From: Bacteroidaceae bacterium
GTDB taxonomy: Bacteria > Bacteroidota > Bacteroidia > Bacteroidales > Bacteroidaceae
Assembly: GCA_024682035.1 (NCBI GenBank)
Contig: JAIKZS010000111.1
Span: forward strand, 1 to 32,265
Reading direction: 5' to 3'
Length of the DNA stretch: 32,265 nucleotides
The position numbers were made by a program, and so were the translations under genes. The notes under the pieces are model-generated. The model was given only the letters and a program-made list of their open reading frames with translations. It did not search any database and was not told the origin of the DNA. Shown one piece after another: positions 14,990 to 24,220 of this stretch. How positions within the stretch are numbered: the first letter of the stretch is position 1; every line of letters starts with the position of its first letter.

Positions 14990-15559
14990 ATGATAAAGTA
15001 TTTGGTAGTTGGTTTGGGAAACATTGGTCCTGAATACCGTAACACCCGTCATAACACGGGGTTTATGGTAGTTGACAGGTTTGCCGAGAAAAACAATGCA
15101 CCAGCATGGGAAGACCGTCGATATGGTTTTGTAAACCGCGTAAACATTAAAGGGCGACAAATTGTACTATTAAAGCCATCAACCTTCATGAACCTAAGCG
15201 GCAACGCTGTTCGTTACTGGATGAAAGAGGAAAACATCCCACTCGAAAACCTACTGATTGTTGTGGACGATTTGGCATTACCCGTAGGTGAATTGCGCCT
15301 CAAGCCGAAAGGCAGTGATGCAGGCCACAACGGACTGAAACACATTGCAGACATTCTGGGCACTCAGGCTTACGCTCGGTTGCGCTTTGGCATTGGCAAC
15401 GAGTTTCCCCGTGGCGGACAAGTTAATTTTGTACTGGGAGAATTTGACAACGATGACTTAAAGATACTACCCGACCGCATAGATATGGCCTGTGAAATGA
15501 TTAAAAGTTTCTGTCTGGCGGGAATAACTATTACAATGAATCAGTATAATAAGAAATAA
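14990..15559 (+). CDS. pth: Peptidyl-tRNA hydrolase
   Basis: Releases tRNA from prematurely dropped peptidyl-tRNA. From the ATG at 14990 the product is 189 residues, the usual Pth length, starting [20 protein letters not shown]. The catalytic His is in TRHNTGF at about residue 22; [10 protein letters not shown] (about 63-72) and [26 protein letters not shown] (about 91-116, described here by its ends) are the other signatures. The frame stays open upstream: an ATG at 14927 would add 21 residues, and one at 14873 falls inside the rplY terminator. I prefer 14990 because the family begins within a few residues of VGLGN, but no Shine-Dalgarno decides it. The stop codon lies inside the terminator hairpin 15541-15580. 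Confidence 0.92.
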   Translation: MIKYLVVGLGNIGPEYRNTRHNTGFMVVDRFAEKNNAPAWEDRRYGFVNRVNIKGRQIVLLKPSTFMNLSGNAVRYWMKEENIPLENLLIVVDDLALPVGELRLKPKGSDAGHNGLKHIADILGTQAYARLRFGIGNEFPRGGQVNFVLGEFDNDDLKILPDRIDMACEMIKSFCLAGITITMNQYNKK

Positions 15560-15580
15560 TCCTATTATACTGATTTTTTT
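15541..15580 (+). terminator. Terminator overlapping the end of pth
   Basis: TCAGTATAATA (15541-15551) and TATTATACTGA (15563-15573) form a perfect 11-bp stem, followed by seven T residues (15574-15580). The 5' arm is coding sequence for the last residues of pth. Confidence 0.8.
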
Positions 15581-15633
15581 AATAAATGAATAAAGCCGAT
15601 CTCCTAAAGTTTAAACAGTCAACTAAACGCTAA

Positions 15634-16077
15634 TTACCTCTCATAATCCCCATCCTCTTCATCATCCTCATCTTCAAAGTCGAAATCAAAATCACCCAGG
15701 AAAACAGGATCGGTAAAGTCATCCAGCTCACGACGCTCCTTTTTGGTGGGTCGTCCAGTGCCTTTGGCACGATTCACAAAACCACTAATTTTGCTAACCT
15801 CCAAAAGCTCCAGTTGGTCGGAAGTCGTTACATTCTCCATCATGCTGGGCACCAGTTTGGCTCCTACACGCTTTTCAATGGCCTGTAACACCTTGAATGA
15901 CCATGTAATAGGCGGTTTCTTTACACTCAGCACATCGCCCACCTTTACCGTATGAGCAGGTTTAGCTTGCGTTCCATTCAACAACACACGACCTTTTTTA
16001 CAAGCTTCGGCAGCTATTGATCGTGTTTTATAAATGCGTACTGCCCACAGCCATTTATCAATTCTTGCACTTCCCAT
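15634..16077 (-). CDS. S4-domain RNA-binding protein (Hsp15-like)
   Basis: A 147-residue cytoplasmic protein with an N-terminal S4 RNA-binding domain at about 3-60 (ARIDKWLWAVRIYKTRS, then GRVLLNG and VGDVLSV). E. coli Hsp15 binds 50S subunits carrying stalled nascent chains; the same role is plausible. The C terminus is strongly acidic (a run of about 16 Asp/Glu near the end). The frame extends to a TTG at 16095, but the ATG at 16077 has GGAGG at 16093-16089 ahead of it and is preferred. It begins 20 nt after the Gfo/Idh gene and ends the antiporter operon. Confidence 0.88.
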   Translation of the reverse strand: MGSARIDKWLWAVRIYKTRSIAAEACKKGRVLLNGTQAKPAHTVKVGDVLSVKKPPITWSFKVLQAIEKRVGAKLVPSMMENVTTSDQLELLEVSKISGFVNRAKGTGRPTKKERRELDDFTDPVFLGDFDFDFEDEDDEEDGDYER

Positions 16078-16097
16078 AATTTCATCAACCTCCAATT

Positions 16098-17075
16098 TTA
16101 AATCTTACCAAGAATCTTGTCCATCACCCAGTTCGTCAACGTAGCACTAACACCATCAGATGTACATATCTTACGGTCGAGAAGATGATCAACTACCGCC
16201 TGAATAATAGGCTGTTGCACATAAATAGGATTCTCAACAACAATATCTTCACACTTACCTTCAGTATAAAGTTTGATAGGTTCATAAGTATAGACAGAAA
16301 AACTGATAGTACCTTTGTCGCCAATTACAACAATACGGTCTTCGCGCGCCGACTCTTGCGCCACAAAACACCAAGAGCCACTGCCCACCAATCCACTTTC
16401 AAACTGGAAACAAGCACTCAGTGAATCCTCCACCTTGTAAAGACCACCCCGATTAGCCTTAAAACCCGAAGCCTCGACAATAATGCCAAAGATATACTGA
16501 ATCATATCGAGCTGGTGAGGGGCCAAATCGTAAAAATAACCACCACCGGCAATGTCTGGCTGCAATCTCCAAGGCTGTTTACCACTATAATCAAGGTCGC
16601 GTGGAGGCACGGCAAATCGTATCTGTATATTAGCTATATTGCCAATAACACCATCTTCTATTAATTGTTTTACCTTTTGGAAATAAGGCAGATATCGACG
16701 ATAATAAGCCACAAAACAAGGCACACCAGTTTCTGTCGATATACGGTTTACACGGCAACATTCTTCATAAGTCACCGCCATAGGCTTTTCAATATATACA
16801 GGTTTGCCAGCTTTCATGGCCATAATCGCATAAGTAGCATGCGACGATGGAGGTGTAGCAATATAAATAGCATTCACATCAGGGTCGTTCACCAGTTCCG
16901 AAGCATCATCAAACCATTTAGGAATACCTCTCTCCAAAGCATAATCTTTAGCTTTGCTCAACTCACGACTCATCACCCCCACTACTTCAGAATCAGCAAT
17001 CTTCTGAAAGGCAGGTCCACTTTTATATTTGGTCACCTCTCCACAACCAATAAATCCCCACTTTATTTTTTCCAT
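16098..17075 (-). CDS. Gfo/Idh/MocA family oxidoreductase
   Basis: An NAD(P)-dependent dehydrogenase of sugar or inositol-like substrates. The 325-residue product has a Rossmann N-terminal domain (WGFIGCGEVT at 6-15) and the family EKP motif at 96-98 (VYIEKPMAV), with the substrate-domain segment DLAPHQLDMIQYIFG near 190 (aspartate and histidine of the usual DxxxH active site). The substrate is not readable. The frame runs back to 17144, overlapping the antiporter gene; the ATG at 17075, 10 nt after that gene's stop, gives the normal start. Confidence 0.9.
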   Translation of the reverse strand: MEKIKWGFIGCGEVTKYKSGPAFQKIADSEVVGVMSRELSKAKDYALERGIPKWFDDASELVNDPDVNAIYIATPPSSHATYAIMAMKAGKPVYIEKPMAVTYEECCRVNRISTETGVPCFVAYYRRYLPYFQKVKQLIEDGVIGNIANIQIRFAVPPRDLDYSGKQPWRLQPDIAGGGYFYDLAPHQLDMIQYIFGIIVEASGFKANRGGLYKVEDSLSACFQFESGLVGSGSWCFVAQESAREDRIVVIGDKGTISFSVYTYEPIKLYTEGKCEDIVVENPIYVQQPIIQAVVDHLLDRKICTSDGVSATLTNWVMDKILGKI

Positions 17076-17085
17076 AACATACTCT

Positions 17086-19350
17086 TTAATCATAAGAAAT
17101 AGCATAAGTGCCACTAACAACCGACTGTACAGCTGCTCGTTCACCTACAATCCATATCACATCACCAAATTGAAATAATTCATGCGGATTGGCAGCATGT
17201 AGCTCATCAGAACCTCGCTCCACCCCCACAATCATACAATGGTAACGGTTACGAATACCACTTTCTATCAAATTTTTACCCAAGAATGGCGAATTCTCAT
17301 CTATTACAAACTGACGTAATATCATCTCACCGCGTTCAAACTCTTCTTCCTCAAATTCCGATGTTGGAACAAACATCTTGCTAAATTTTGTCAAATCAGC
17401 ATCAGTACCAATTACCTGTATGCGGTCATGAGGATATAAACAATCGATGGCCTTTGGAATATTAATACGCTTTTTGCCGCGCAAGATAGACACCACATGC
17501 ACACCGTACAACTTACCGAAATTAAGATCTTTAAGTTGGGTTCCCACCCAGTCCACCTCAGCAGGCACTTCAAAGTCAGCCAAGTGAATATCTTTAGACA
17601 TCAATCGACCAGCATAATCCGGTTTTTTAGTACCTAAATATTCGGCTCTCACCTCACGCGAGCGTAAATTTTTAAAGAATATCTTTTCTATCTTTAAAGA
17701 TTGCTTTTTCAAGCTCCTTGATATGATCATGACAGTCACCAATATCAACGCCAATCCAAAAAGCAAGCCAGCAGAAATCTCAAAAAGTGATGATATAACA
17801 AACATCACGAAAAGTATGGCTATCAATATTCTAAACACAACTGTTGCCAGTAACAGCACATGATTTTTGCTGTCGTGCCACAAGGTTACAAACTCGTCGC
17901 TGTGGTTGCCCTTTACCATGATAGCGCGTAAAAAAGGAGACAAGAAGCAAATCGTGGCCACAGCTACCAGCAAGTCACCCCAAAAACCAGGTATAATACC
18001 CATCACGAATGGATGAACAAAATTAATGAAAATAGCAACGATAGCTACACACACAATTGCATAAATTAACGTGCTGCGCCCAGTGCTTATCAAAAAACGT
18101 TTCCAGTCGCTGTCATGATTAACATTACGTGTACCCGTAGCATAACGAGCCAACGTTTCCTTCCATTTCTCTGGCAATCTAGCCTCCACGAAATCAGATG
18201 CAGGTTCTGCCAAACGAATCATGTAAGGTGTAAGGAAAGTAGTAATGACCGACACTGCTACAACGATAGGATACAAGAAGTCACTCGTTACCCCCAGCGA
18301 TACTCCTAAAGAAGCAATGATAAAGGCAAATTCACCTATCTGCGTCAAACTAAATCCACATTGCATAGAAGTCTTAAGCGTCTGTCCTGACAGCAATACA
18401 CCCAATGATCCAAAAATGGTCTGGCCCAATATAATCGTCAAGGTTATCACAAGAATCGGAACAGCATATTCCACAATCATCAATGGATCTACCATCATGC
18501 CCACCGACACGAAAAAGATAGCGCCAAAAAGGTCTTTAACAGGTTTAACCAAGTGGTCAATATGTTCAGCCTCTACCGTTTCAGCCAAAATTGACCCCAT
18601 GATAAAAGCTCCAAAGGCAGGTGAAAATCCTGTTTTCGCTGCTATAACCACCATAAAGAAGCACAAAGCCAATGATACAATAAGCAGTGTTTCGTCGCTC
18701 ATCAGCTTGCGTGTCTTGCGCAACAGCAAAGGAATCAGCCAAATGCCTACCACAAACCACAATATCAGGAAGAAGCCCAATTTACCGATGCTGAACAATA
18801 ACTCTAACCCCTGTACATTGTTGCTCACTGCCACCGTTGAAAGCAGTACCATCAGCACAATGGCCAAAATATCTTCAAGAATAAGAATGCTCATAACCAG
18901 TTGGGTAAACTGTTTCTTGAACAAATCGAGGTCAGCAAAAGCCTTATAAATGATGGTGGTTGACGACATGGCCAGCATACCACCCAGGAAGAGGCAGTCC
19001 ATGCGGCTCCAGCCAAAAAGCGTACCAGCCGTCACCCCCAAGAAAATCATACAGAAAATGATGGAACATGCGGCGATGATGGCCGAGCCACCCACTTTCA
19101 TTATCTTCTTGAAACTGAACTCCAAACCTAACGCAAACAAAAGGAATATTACACCAATATCTGCCCATACATGTACACTCTCGTTATCAACCACCGACGG
19201 GGTGTAGCTTAGGTGCGGACTGGCCAGAAATCCGGCCACGATATAACCTAAGACAAGAGGTTGCTTGAGTTTTTTGAATAGCAGAGTCATGACCCCTGCA
19301 CAAACCAATATAAGAGCTAAGTCGGCTATAAGCGGAGCTAATTCAGACAT
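17086..19350 (-). CDS. Monovalent cation:proton antiporter, CPA2 (KefB-like) with two TrkA-C domains
   Basis: A 754-residue inner-membrane transporter. About 1-390 hold the CPA2 Na+/H+ exchanger core with roughly 12 transmembrane segments (GYIVAGFLASP near 35-45, GVIFLLFALGLEFS near 66-79, FGAFIMGSILAET near 245-257). A further set of hydrophobic segments (about 410-530) precedes two cytosolic TrkA-C-type domains at about 580-650 and 665-750. These domains usually sense ligands or ions and gate transport; there is no obvious N-terminal RCK nucleotide-binding domain. Whether K+ or Na+ is moved cannot be told. First gene of a three-gene run with the Gfo/Idh and S4 genes. Confidence 0.9.
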   Translation of the reverse strand: MSELAPLIADLALILVCAGVMTLLFKKLKQPLVLGYIVAGFLASPHLSYTPSVVDNESVHVWADIGVIFLLFALGLEFSFKKIMKVGGSAIIAACSIIFCMIFLGVTAGTLFGWSRMDCLFLGGMLAMSSTTIIYKAFADLDLFKKQFTQLVMSILILEDILAIVLMVLLSTVAVSNNVQGLELLFSIGKLGFFLILWFVVGIWLIPLLLRKTRKLMSDETLLIVSLALCFFMVVIAAKTGFSPAFGAFIMGSILAETVEAEHIDHLVKPVKDLFGAIFFVSVGMMVDPLMIVEYAVPILVITLTIILGQTIFGSLGVLLSGQTLKTSMQCGFSLTQIGEFAFIIASLGVSLGVTSDFLYPIVVAVSVITTFLTPYMIRLAEPASDFVEARLPEKWKETLARYATGTRNVNHDSDWKRFLISTGRSTLIYAIVCVAIVAIFINFVHPFVMGIIPGFWGDLLVAVATICFLSPFLRAIMVKGNHSDEFVTLWHDSKNHVLLLATVVFRILIAILFVMFVISSLFEISAGLLFGLALILVTVMIISRSLKKQSLKIEKIFFKNLRSREVRAEYLGTKKPDYAGRLMSKDIHLADFEVPAEVDWVGTQLKDLNFGKLYGVHVVSILRGKKRINIPKAIDCLYPHDRIQVIGTDADLTKFSKMFVPTSEFEEEEFERGEMILRQFVIDENSPFLGKNLIESGIRNRYHCMIVGVERGSDELHAANPHELFQFGDVIWIVGERAAVQSVVSGTYAISYD

Positions 19351-19380
19351 AAATATTCAGATTAATTCGTTTTCTAATGG

Positions 19381-19412
19381 CAAAGATAATGTAATTGTAT
19401 TATTTTTGACAA
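19381..19412 (-). promoter_or_regulatory. Promoter of the antiporter gene
   Basis: On the minus strand, -33 TTG (19412-19410) and -7 TATCTTTG (19388-19381) with a 21-nt spacer, 30 nt ahead of the ATG at 19350. Confidence 0.6.
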
Positions 19413-19454
19413 TATTTAGGCTTAAAAAAATTTTCTACTCTTGATAGAAATATG

Positions 19455-19462
19455 TAACTTTG
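19455..19462 (+). promoter_or_regulatory. -7 box of the methylmalonyl-CoA operon
   Basis: TAACTTTG followed by C, 41 nt ahead of the epimerase ATG; the -33 region reads TTTTC (19431-19435), about 20 nt upstream. It diverges from the antiporter promoter. Confidence 0.6.
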
Positions 19463-19503
19463 CAGACAAATAGAAAAATACCAATTTTTAAAATTATAAA
19501 CAA

Positions 19504-19923
19504 ATGAAAATTTCACACATTGAGCATCTGGGCATTGCAGTTCCCAGCATTGAGAAAGCTCTCCCCTTTTTCGAGAACGTTTTAGGTTTGAAATGTTACA
19601 ACGTTGAAGTTGTAGAAGACCAGAAGGTAAAGACTGCTTTCCTGAAGGTAGGCGAAGTGAAACTGGAGCTGTTGGAGCCAACAAGCCCTGAAAGCACCAT
19701 CGCTAAGTTTATCGAGAAGAACGGTGGCCGTGGTGGTATGCATCACCTGGCATTCTGCATTGAAGACGGCGTAGCTAACGCTCTGTCAGAAGCTGAAGGT
19801 CTGGGCATCGCCCTCATCGACAAGGCTCCTCGTAAGGGCGCCGAGGGTCTGAACATTGCGTTCCTGCACCCAAAATCTACAGCAGCTGTGCTGACTGAAC
19901 TTTGTGAAAACCCGAATAAATAA
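19504..19923 (+). CDS. mce: Methylmalonyl-CoA epimerase
   Basis: Interconverts the R and S forms of methylmalonyl-CoA, linking the B12-dependent mutase to the decarboxylase encoded next to it. The 139-residue product is a vicinal-oxygen-chelate (glyoxalase-like) protein: [20 protein letters not shown] near 6-25, VKLELLEP near 52-59 and [12 protein letters not shown] near 77-88. The metal ligands are the His in EHLGIAV, the His in MHHLAF and the Glu in the VKLELLEP strand region. First gene of the operon, 19 nt before mmdA. Confidence 0.95.
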   Translation: MKISHIEHLGIAVPSIEKALPFFENVLGLKCYNVEVVEDQKVKTAFLKVGEVKLELLEPTSPESTIAKFIEKNGGRGGMHHLAFCIEDGVANALSEAEGLGIALIDKAPRKGAEGLNIAFLHPKSTAAVLTELCENPNK

Positions 19924-19942
19924 TATTAATCGTTACAATACA

Positions 19943-21496
19943 ATGAGTAATCAGGTTGAAAAGATTAAAGAACTGATCGAGCTTCGTGCTAAGGCTCGCT
20001 TAGGCGGTGGCGAAAAAGCTATCGACAAACAGCACGCTAAAGGTAAGTACACAGCACGTGAGCGCATCACTATGCTGGTAGATGAAGGCAGCTTCGAGGA
20101 AATCGACATGTTTGTGCAGCACCGTTGCACCAACTTTGGTCAGGAGAAGAAGCACTTCCTGGGCGATGGCGTCGTAACCGGTTGCGGTACAATCGACGGC
20201 CGTCTTGTTTATGTCTTCGCACAGGATTTCACCGTATTTGGTGGTTCACTGTCAGAGACTATGGCACAGAAAATCTGCAAGGTTATGGACCTCGCTATGC
20301 GTATGGGTGCACCTTGCATTGGTATCAACGACTCTGGTGGCGCTCGTATCCAGGAGGCTGTTAACGCCTTGGCTGGTTATTCAGAGATTTTCGAGCGCAA
20401 CATCCTGGCATCTGGTGTTATCCCACAGATTTCAGGTATCTTCGGTCCTTGCGCAGGTGGTGCTGTTTACTCTCCTGCACTGACCGACTTCACCATCATG
20501 ATGGAAGGTACTTCATACATGTTCCTCACCGGTCCTAAAGTGGTAAAGACCGTTACAGGTGAAGATGTAAACGAAGAGAATCTGGGTGGTGCAAGCGTTC
20601 ATTCTTCAAAATCAGGTGTTACTCACTTCACCGCTGCTACCGAAGAAGACGCTCTGTCACTTATCCGTAACCTTATCAGCTACATTCCACAAAACAACAT
20701 GGAAGAGGCTCCTCGCAAGGCATGCGATGATCCGATCGACCGTATTGAGGATTCTTTGAATGAGATTATTCCTGACAATCCTAACCACGCATACGACATG
20801 TATGAGGTGATTGGTGCTATTGTTGACAATGGTGAGTTCCTGGAAGTTCACAAGAACTATGCTAAGAACATCATCGTGGGTTTCGCTCGCATGAATGGTC
20901 AGTCTGTAGGTGTGGTAGCTAACCAACCTAAGATGATGGCAGGTGTGCTCGACTGCAACGCTTCTCGTAAGGGTGCTCGTTTCGTACGTTTCTGCGACGC
21001 ATTCAACATTCCTTTGGTAACGCTGGTTGACGTTCCTGGATTCTTGCCTGGAACTGGTCAGGAGTACAACGGTGTAATCCTGCACGGTGCTAAGTTGCTA
21101 TACGCTTACGGCGAGGCTACTGTACCAAAGGTAACCATTACACTGCGTAAGAGCTATGGTGGTTCTCACATCGTGATGGGTTGCAAGCAGCTGCGTGCTG
21201 ACATCAACTATGCTTGGCCAACTGCCGAGATTGCTGTGATGGGTGCTGCAGGCGCTGTAGCTGTGCTGTTTGCTAAGGAAGCTAAGGACAAGGAAGATCC
21301 TAAGGCATTCCTGGCTGAGAAGGAAGCTGAATATCAGAAGTTGTTTGCTAATCCTTACAATGCAGCATCTTACGGCTACATTGACGATGTGATTGAGCCT
21401 CGCAACACTCGCTTCCGCATCATCCGCGCTTTGGAGCAACTGAAGAACAAGCGTCAGACCACTCCAGCTAAGAAGCATGGCAATATTCCACTGTAA
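19943..21496 (+). CDS. mmdA: Methylmalonyl-CoA decarboxylase / acyl-CoA carboxyltransferase subunit alpha
   Basis: Transfers the carboxyl of (S)-methylmalonyl-CoA to the biotin carrier, releasing propionyl-CoA. The 517-residue product is a carboxyltransferase with two crotonase-type halves: [20 protein letters not shown] near 125-144 and [17 protein letters not shown] near 166-182 in the first, and [14 protein letters not shown] near 359-372 and [10 protein letters not shown] near 398-407 in the second, forming the two oxyanion holes. The family also includes propionyl-CoA carboxylase beta; the adjacent sodium-pump subunit mmdB and the epimerase favour the decarboxylase. The frame extends to 19904 inside mce, but the ATG at 19943 after mce gives the family start. 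Codon use suggests high expression. Confidence 0.93.
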   Translation: MSNQVEKIKELIELRAKARLGGGEKAIDKQHAKGKYTARERITMLVDEGSFEEIDMFVQHRCTNFGQEKKHFLGDGVVTGCGTIDGRLVYVFAQDFTVFGGSLSETMAQKICKVMDLAMRMGAPCIGINDSGGARIQEAVNALAGYSEIFERNILASGVIPQISGIFGPCAGGAVYSPALTDFTIMMEGTSYMFLTGPKVVKTVTGEDVNEENLGGASVHSSKSGVTHFTAATEEDALSLIRNLISYIPQNNMEEAPRKACDDPIDRIEDSLNEIIPDNPNHAYDMYEVIGAIVDNGEFLEVHKNYAKNIIVGFARMNGQSVGVVANQPKMMAGVLDCNASRKGARFVRFCDAFNIPLVTLVDVPGFLPGTGQEYNGVILHGAKLLYAYGEATVPKVTITLRKSYGGSHIVMGCKQLRADINYAWPTAEIAVMGAAGAVAVLFAKEAKDKEDPKAFLAEKEAEYQKLFANPYNAASYGYIDDVIEPRNTRFRIIRALEQLKNKRQTTPAKKHGNIPL

Positions 21497-21519
21497 TCTT
21501 TAAAATAGAAAACGTATTT

Positions 21520-22485
21520 ATGAAGAAAATCAATTTTGGAATAATTCTTGCCTTCGTGCTGGCAGTAAGCTTCTCATCTTGCCGTCAATTGTCAACCAGC
21601 AGTAAAGTGCTGATTAACGAGGTCATGATGCAGAACGAAACCAATGCTACCGATGAATATGGTGATCACAGCGCATGGATAGAATTATTCGTTAAATATT
21701 ATGGACAGATAGATGTTGCAGGCTACATCCTCGAAGCACAGCAAGAGGGCGGTAAAGCCGAACAATATACTATCCCTAAGGGCGACCAAGTGACTATTAT
21801 CCCAGCTCGCCAGCACGTTGTGTTGTGGGCAGATGGACAGCCTAACAAGGGAGTTCTTCATACGAACTTCACTTTGGATCCAACCAGAAACACCACCATT
21901 CGTCTTTACAACTCCAACAAGGATTTGATTGACGAGGTGAAGATTCCTGCTAACACTTTGCGTGCTGACCAGTCATATGGCCGTATCGACCAGACGACTA
22001 CAGAGCTTGGTCCTGAGAACTGGGAGGTAAAAGACAGTTCAGATGGTAATGCTAACACATACGTTACTCCTAACACCAGCAACCGTGTGAACGATGTTAA
22101 CCAGAAGATGGTAACCTTCAGCGAGAAGGATCCAGCTGGCGTGGGTATGGCTATCACGGCAATGACCGTTGTGTTCAGCTGTCTGATTCTGTTGTTCTTT
22201 GCTTTCTCTCTTCAGGCTAAGATCTCTATGAACATGGCAAAGAAAAACGAATTGAAGGCTCAGGCTGCTACAGGAAATGAAGCTCCTGCCGCATCAGATA
22301 ACAAAGTTGGCGAAACTCCAGGTGAGGTCTTTGCCGCCATTGGTATGGCCCTGCACGAAATGCAGAACGATGTTCACGATATCGAGGACATGGTACTGAC
22401 CATCCACACCGATGCAACCAAGGTAGAAGAATCAGCATGGAGCAACAAAGCATTTGCTATGCGACAGATACCTGTAAGAAAATAA
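21520..22485 (+). CDS. Lamin-tail domain / OadG-type sodium pump gamma (delta) subunit fusion
   Basis: A 321-residue membrane protein with an unusual layout. Residues 1-21 form a signal with a lipobox-like end (FSSC, Cys21). About 30-170 form a lamin-tail-type Ig domain (INEVMMQNE, EYGDHSAWIELF, then YTIPKG and GRIDQTT). A transmembrane helix lies at about 207-231 (VGMAITAMTVVFSCLILLFF), and a cytosolic tail ends EESAWSNKAFAMRQIPVRK. The helix and tail correspond to the small OadG/MmdD subunit that assembles the decarboxylase complex, which normally lacks a large extracytoplasmic domain. The position between mmdA and the biotin carrier supports that role. What the extra domain does is unknown. 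Confidence 0.8.
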   Translation: MKKINFGIILAFVLAVSFSSCRQLSTSSKVLINEVMMQNETNATDEYGDHSAWIELFVKYYGQIDVAGYILEAQQEGGKAEQYTIPKGDQVTIIPARQHVVLWADGQPNKGVLHTNFTLDPTRNTTIRLYNSNKDLIDEVKIPANTLRADQSYGRIDQTTTELGPENWEVKDSSDGNANTYVTPNTSNRVNDVNQKMVTFSEKDPAGVGMAITAMTVVFSCLILLFFAFSLQAKISMNMAKKNELKAQAATGNEAPAASDNKVGETPGEVFAAIGMALHEMQNDVHDIEDMVLTIHTDATKVEESAWSNKAFAMRQIPVRK

Positions 22486-22516
22486 TTACACCATATTTAA
22501 AGTAGTAATATAAACA

Positions 22517-22957
22517 ATGAAAGAATATAAATATACAATCAATGGTAACAAATATAATGTTACTATTGGCGATATTGAAGAAAACATCGCTAAAGTTGAG
22601 GTGAACGGAGTTCCCTACACCGTAGAGATGGAGAAAGCTCCTGCTGCTCCTAAGAAGGTAGTTCGCCCAGTAGTTGCAGCCGCAGCTCCAGCAGCAGCCG
22701 CAGCTCCAGAACCAAAGGTAAGCCGTCCTGCTGGTGGCGGTGGTAAGAGCGGCATCAAGTCACCTCTGCCAGGTGTAATCCTGCAGGTTAAGGTGAACGT
22801 AGGCGACCAGGTAACCAAGGGCCAGGTGCTGATGGTACTGGAAGCTATGAAGATGGAGAACAACATTCTGTCTGACAAGGACGGTAAGGTTGCAGCAATT
22901 AATGTAAGCAAGGGTGATTCTATCCTTGAAGGTACTGACCTGATAGTTATTGAATAA
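22517..22957 (+). CDS. mmdC: Biotin carboxyl carrier subunit of the decarboxylase
   Basis: Carries CO2 on biotin from the carboxyltransferase to the membrane decarboxylase. The 146-residue product has an N-terminal segment (1-40), a flexible Ala/Pro linker (about 41-76) and a biotinyl domain (about 78-146) with the biotin site EAMKM at 109-113, so biotin is attached to K112. Short intergenic distances (31 nt after the OadG-like gene, 5 nt before mmdB) place it in the operon. Confidence 0.95.
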   Translation: MKEYKYTINGNKYNVTIGDIEENIAKVEVNGVPYTVEMEKAPAAPKKVVRPVVAAAAPAAAAAPEPKVSRPAGGGGKSGIKSPLPGVILQVKVNVGDQVTKGQVLMVLEAMKMENNILSDKDGKVAAINVSKGDSILEGTDLIVIE

Positions 22958-22962
22958 AGAAT

Positions 22963-24123
22963 ATGGGAGAATTTATTAGTTTCTTAGGATCCAACCTACA
23001 AACATTCTGGGACTATACCGGCTATGCAAATGCTGAGATAGGCAACTGGATAATGATCCTTGTAGGCTTGGTATTCATCTACCTGGCTGTGACCAAGGAG
23101 TTCGAGCCTATGCTGCTCGTGCCAATTGGTTTCGGTATTTTGGTAGGTAACGTGCCTTTCAACCTCGATGCAGGTTTGAAAGTAGGTGTATATGAATCTA
23201 ACTCCGTATTCAACATTCTATACGGAGGTGTGACTAACGGCTGGTATCCGCCACTGATCTTCCTTGGCATTGGTGCCATGACCGACTTCTCAGCCCTGAT
23301 TTCCCAGCCTCGTCTGGTGCTCATCGGCGCTGCAGCTCAGTTCGGTATCTTTGGTGCTTACATGCTGGCTCTGTTGCTGGGCTTCGATCCACAGCAGGCA
23401 GGTGCTATCGGTATCATCGGTGGTGCTGACGGTCCTACCGCTATCTTCCTTTCCAGTAAGCTGGCACCAAACCTGATGGGTGCAATTGCCGTGGCAGCTT
23501 ACTCTTACATGGCACTTGTGCCAGTAATCCAGCCGCCTATCATGCGACTGCTCACCACAAAGAAGGAGCGTGTAATCCGCATGAAACCTCCAAGAGCCGT
23601 TTCAAAGAACGAGAAGATAATCTTCCCAATCGTAGGTCTGTTGCTGACTGCCTTCTTGGTACCTTCAGGTCTGCCTCTGTTGGGTATGCTGTTCTTCGGT
23701 AACTTACTGAAGGAAAGTGGTGTAACCCGTCGTTTGGCAGAAACTGCACGTAACCAGTTGATCGACGTTGTAACCATCCTATTAGGTTTCACCGTAGGTT
23801 GCTCAACGCAGGCATCTGAGTTCATCACCGTGAACTCACTGCTCATCTTCGGTCTGGGTGCTTTGTCATTCGTAATCGCCACTGCTTCTGGTGTATTGTT
23901 CGTTAAGTTCTTCAACCTGTTCCTGAAAGAGGGCAATAAGATCAATCCGTTGATCGGTAATGCAGGTGTATCTGCAGTGCCAGATGCTGCCCGTATCTCT
24001 CAGAACGTAGGTCTGGAGTACGACCCATCTAACTACCTGCTCATGCAGGCTATGGGTCCAAACGTAGCCGGTGTGATTGGTTCAGCTGTAGCAGCCGGTG
24101 TGTTGCTGGGCTTCCTGATTTAA
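22963..24123 (+). CDS. mmdB: Na+-translocating decarboxylase beta subunit
   Basis: An integral membrane subunit that decarboxylates carboxybiotin and exports Na+, conserving energy. The 386-residue product is almost wholly hydrophobic, with about 9-11 transmembrane segments, and carries the family hallmark GIIGGADGPTAIFLSSKLAP near 146-165; the aspartate in GGADGPT is the essential Na+/carboxybiotin residue of OadB-type subunits. A second conserved segment, NAGVSAVPDAARISQ, lies near 332-346. It is the last gene of the operon, closed by the terminator at 24149-24184. Confidence 0.95.
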   Translation: MGEFISFLGSNLQTFWDYTGYANAEIGNWIMILVGLVFIYLAVTKEFEPMLLVPIGFGILVGNVPFNLDAGLKVGVYESNSVFNILYGGVTNGWYPPLIFLGIGAMTDFSALISQPRLVLIGAAAQFGIFGAYMLALLLGFDPQQAGAIGIIGGADGPTAIFLSSKLAPNLMGAIAVAAYSYMALVPVIQPPIMRLLTTKKERVIRMKPPRAVSKNEKIIFPIVGLLLTAFLVPSGLPLLGMLFFGNLLKESGVTRRLAETARNQLIDVVTILLGFTVGCSTQASEFITVNSLLIFGLGALSFVIATASGVLFVKFFNLFLKEGNKINPLIGNAGVSAVPDAARISQNVGLEYDPSNYLLMQAMGPNVAGVIGSAVAAGVLLGFLI

Positions 24124-24148
24124 AGAATTCTTTTAAATCACTGATAAA

Positions 24149-24184
24149 AAGCGGGGAAAGCTTCATGCTTTCTCCGCTTTTCTT
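24149..24184 (+). terminator. Terminator of the methylmalonyl-CoA operon
   Basis: AAGCGGGGAAAGC and GCTTTCTCCGCTT pair over 13 bp (one G-U) with a TTCAT loop (24149-24179), followed by TTCTTTA. It lies 25 nt after the mmdB stop. Confidence 0.85.
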
Positions 24185-24186
24185 TA

Positions 24187-24194
24187 TACCTTTG
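24187..24194 (+). promoter_or_regulatory. -7 box of the amylase gene
   Basis: TACCTTTG, 26 nt ahead of the ATG at 24221. The expected -33 position falls inside the preceding terminator hairpin and has no clear TTTG. Confidence 0.5.
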
Positions 24195-24220
24195 TAGTAT
24201 ATACTATAAAATAAACAACC

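Noticed and set aside
17075..17144. N-terminal extension of the Gfo/Idh oxidoreductase overlapping the antiporter gene.
   Set aside because: The Rossmann motif begins 6 residues after the ATG at 17075, which follows the antiporter stop by 10 nt; the extension has no counterpart in the family.
22615..22911. Long reverse-strand frames opposite mmdC, the amylase and the RND genes.
   Set aside because: They lie wholly inside strongly recognised genes, show Thr/Ser- or His/Val-rich shadow composition, and have no promoter or ribosome site.
19504..24123. The carboxyltransferase operon as a propionyl-CoA carboxylase.
   Set aside because: There is no biotin carboxylase (ATP-grasp) gene, while the Na+-pump beta subunit and OadG-like subunit are present, so a decarboxylase is the better reading.
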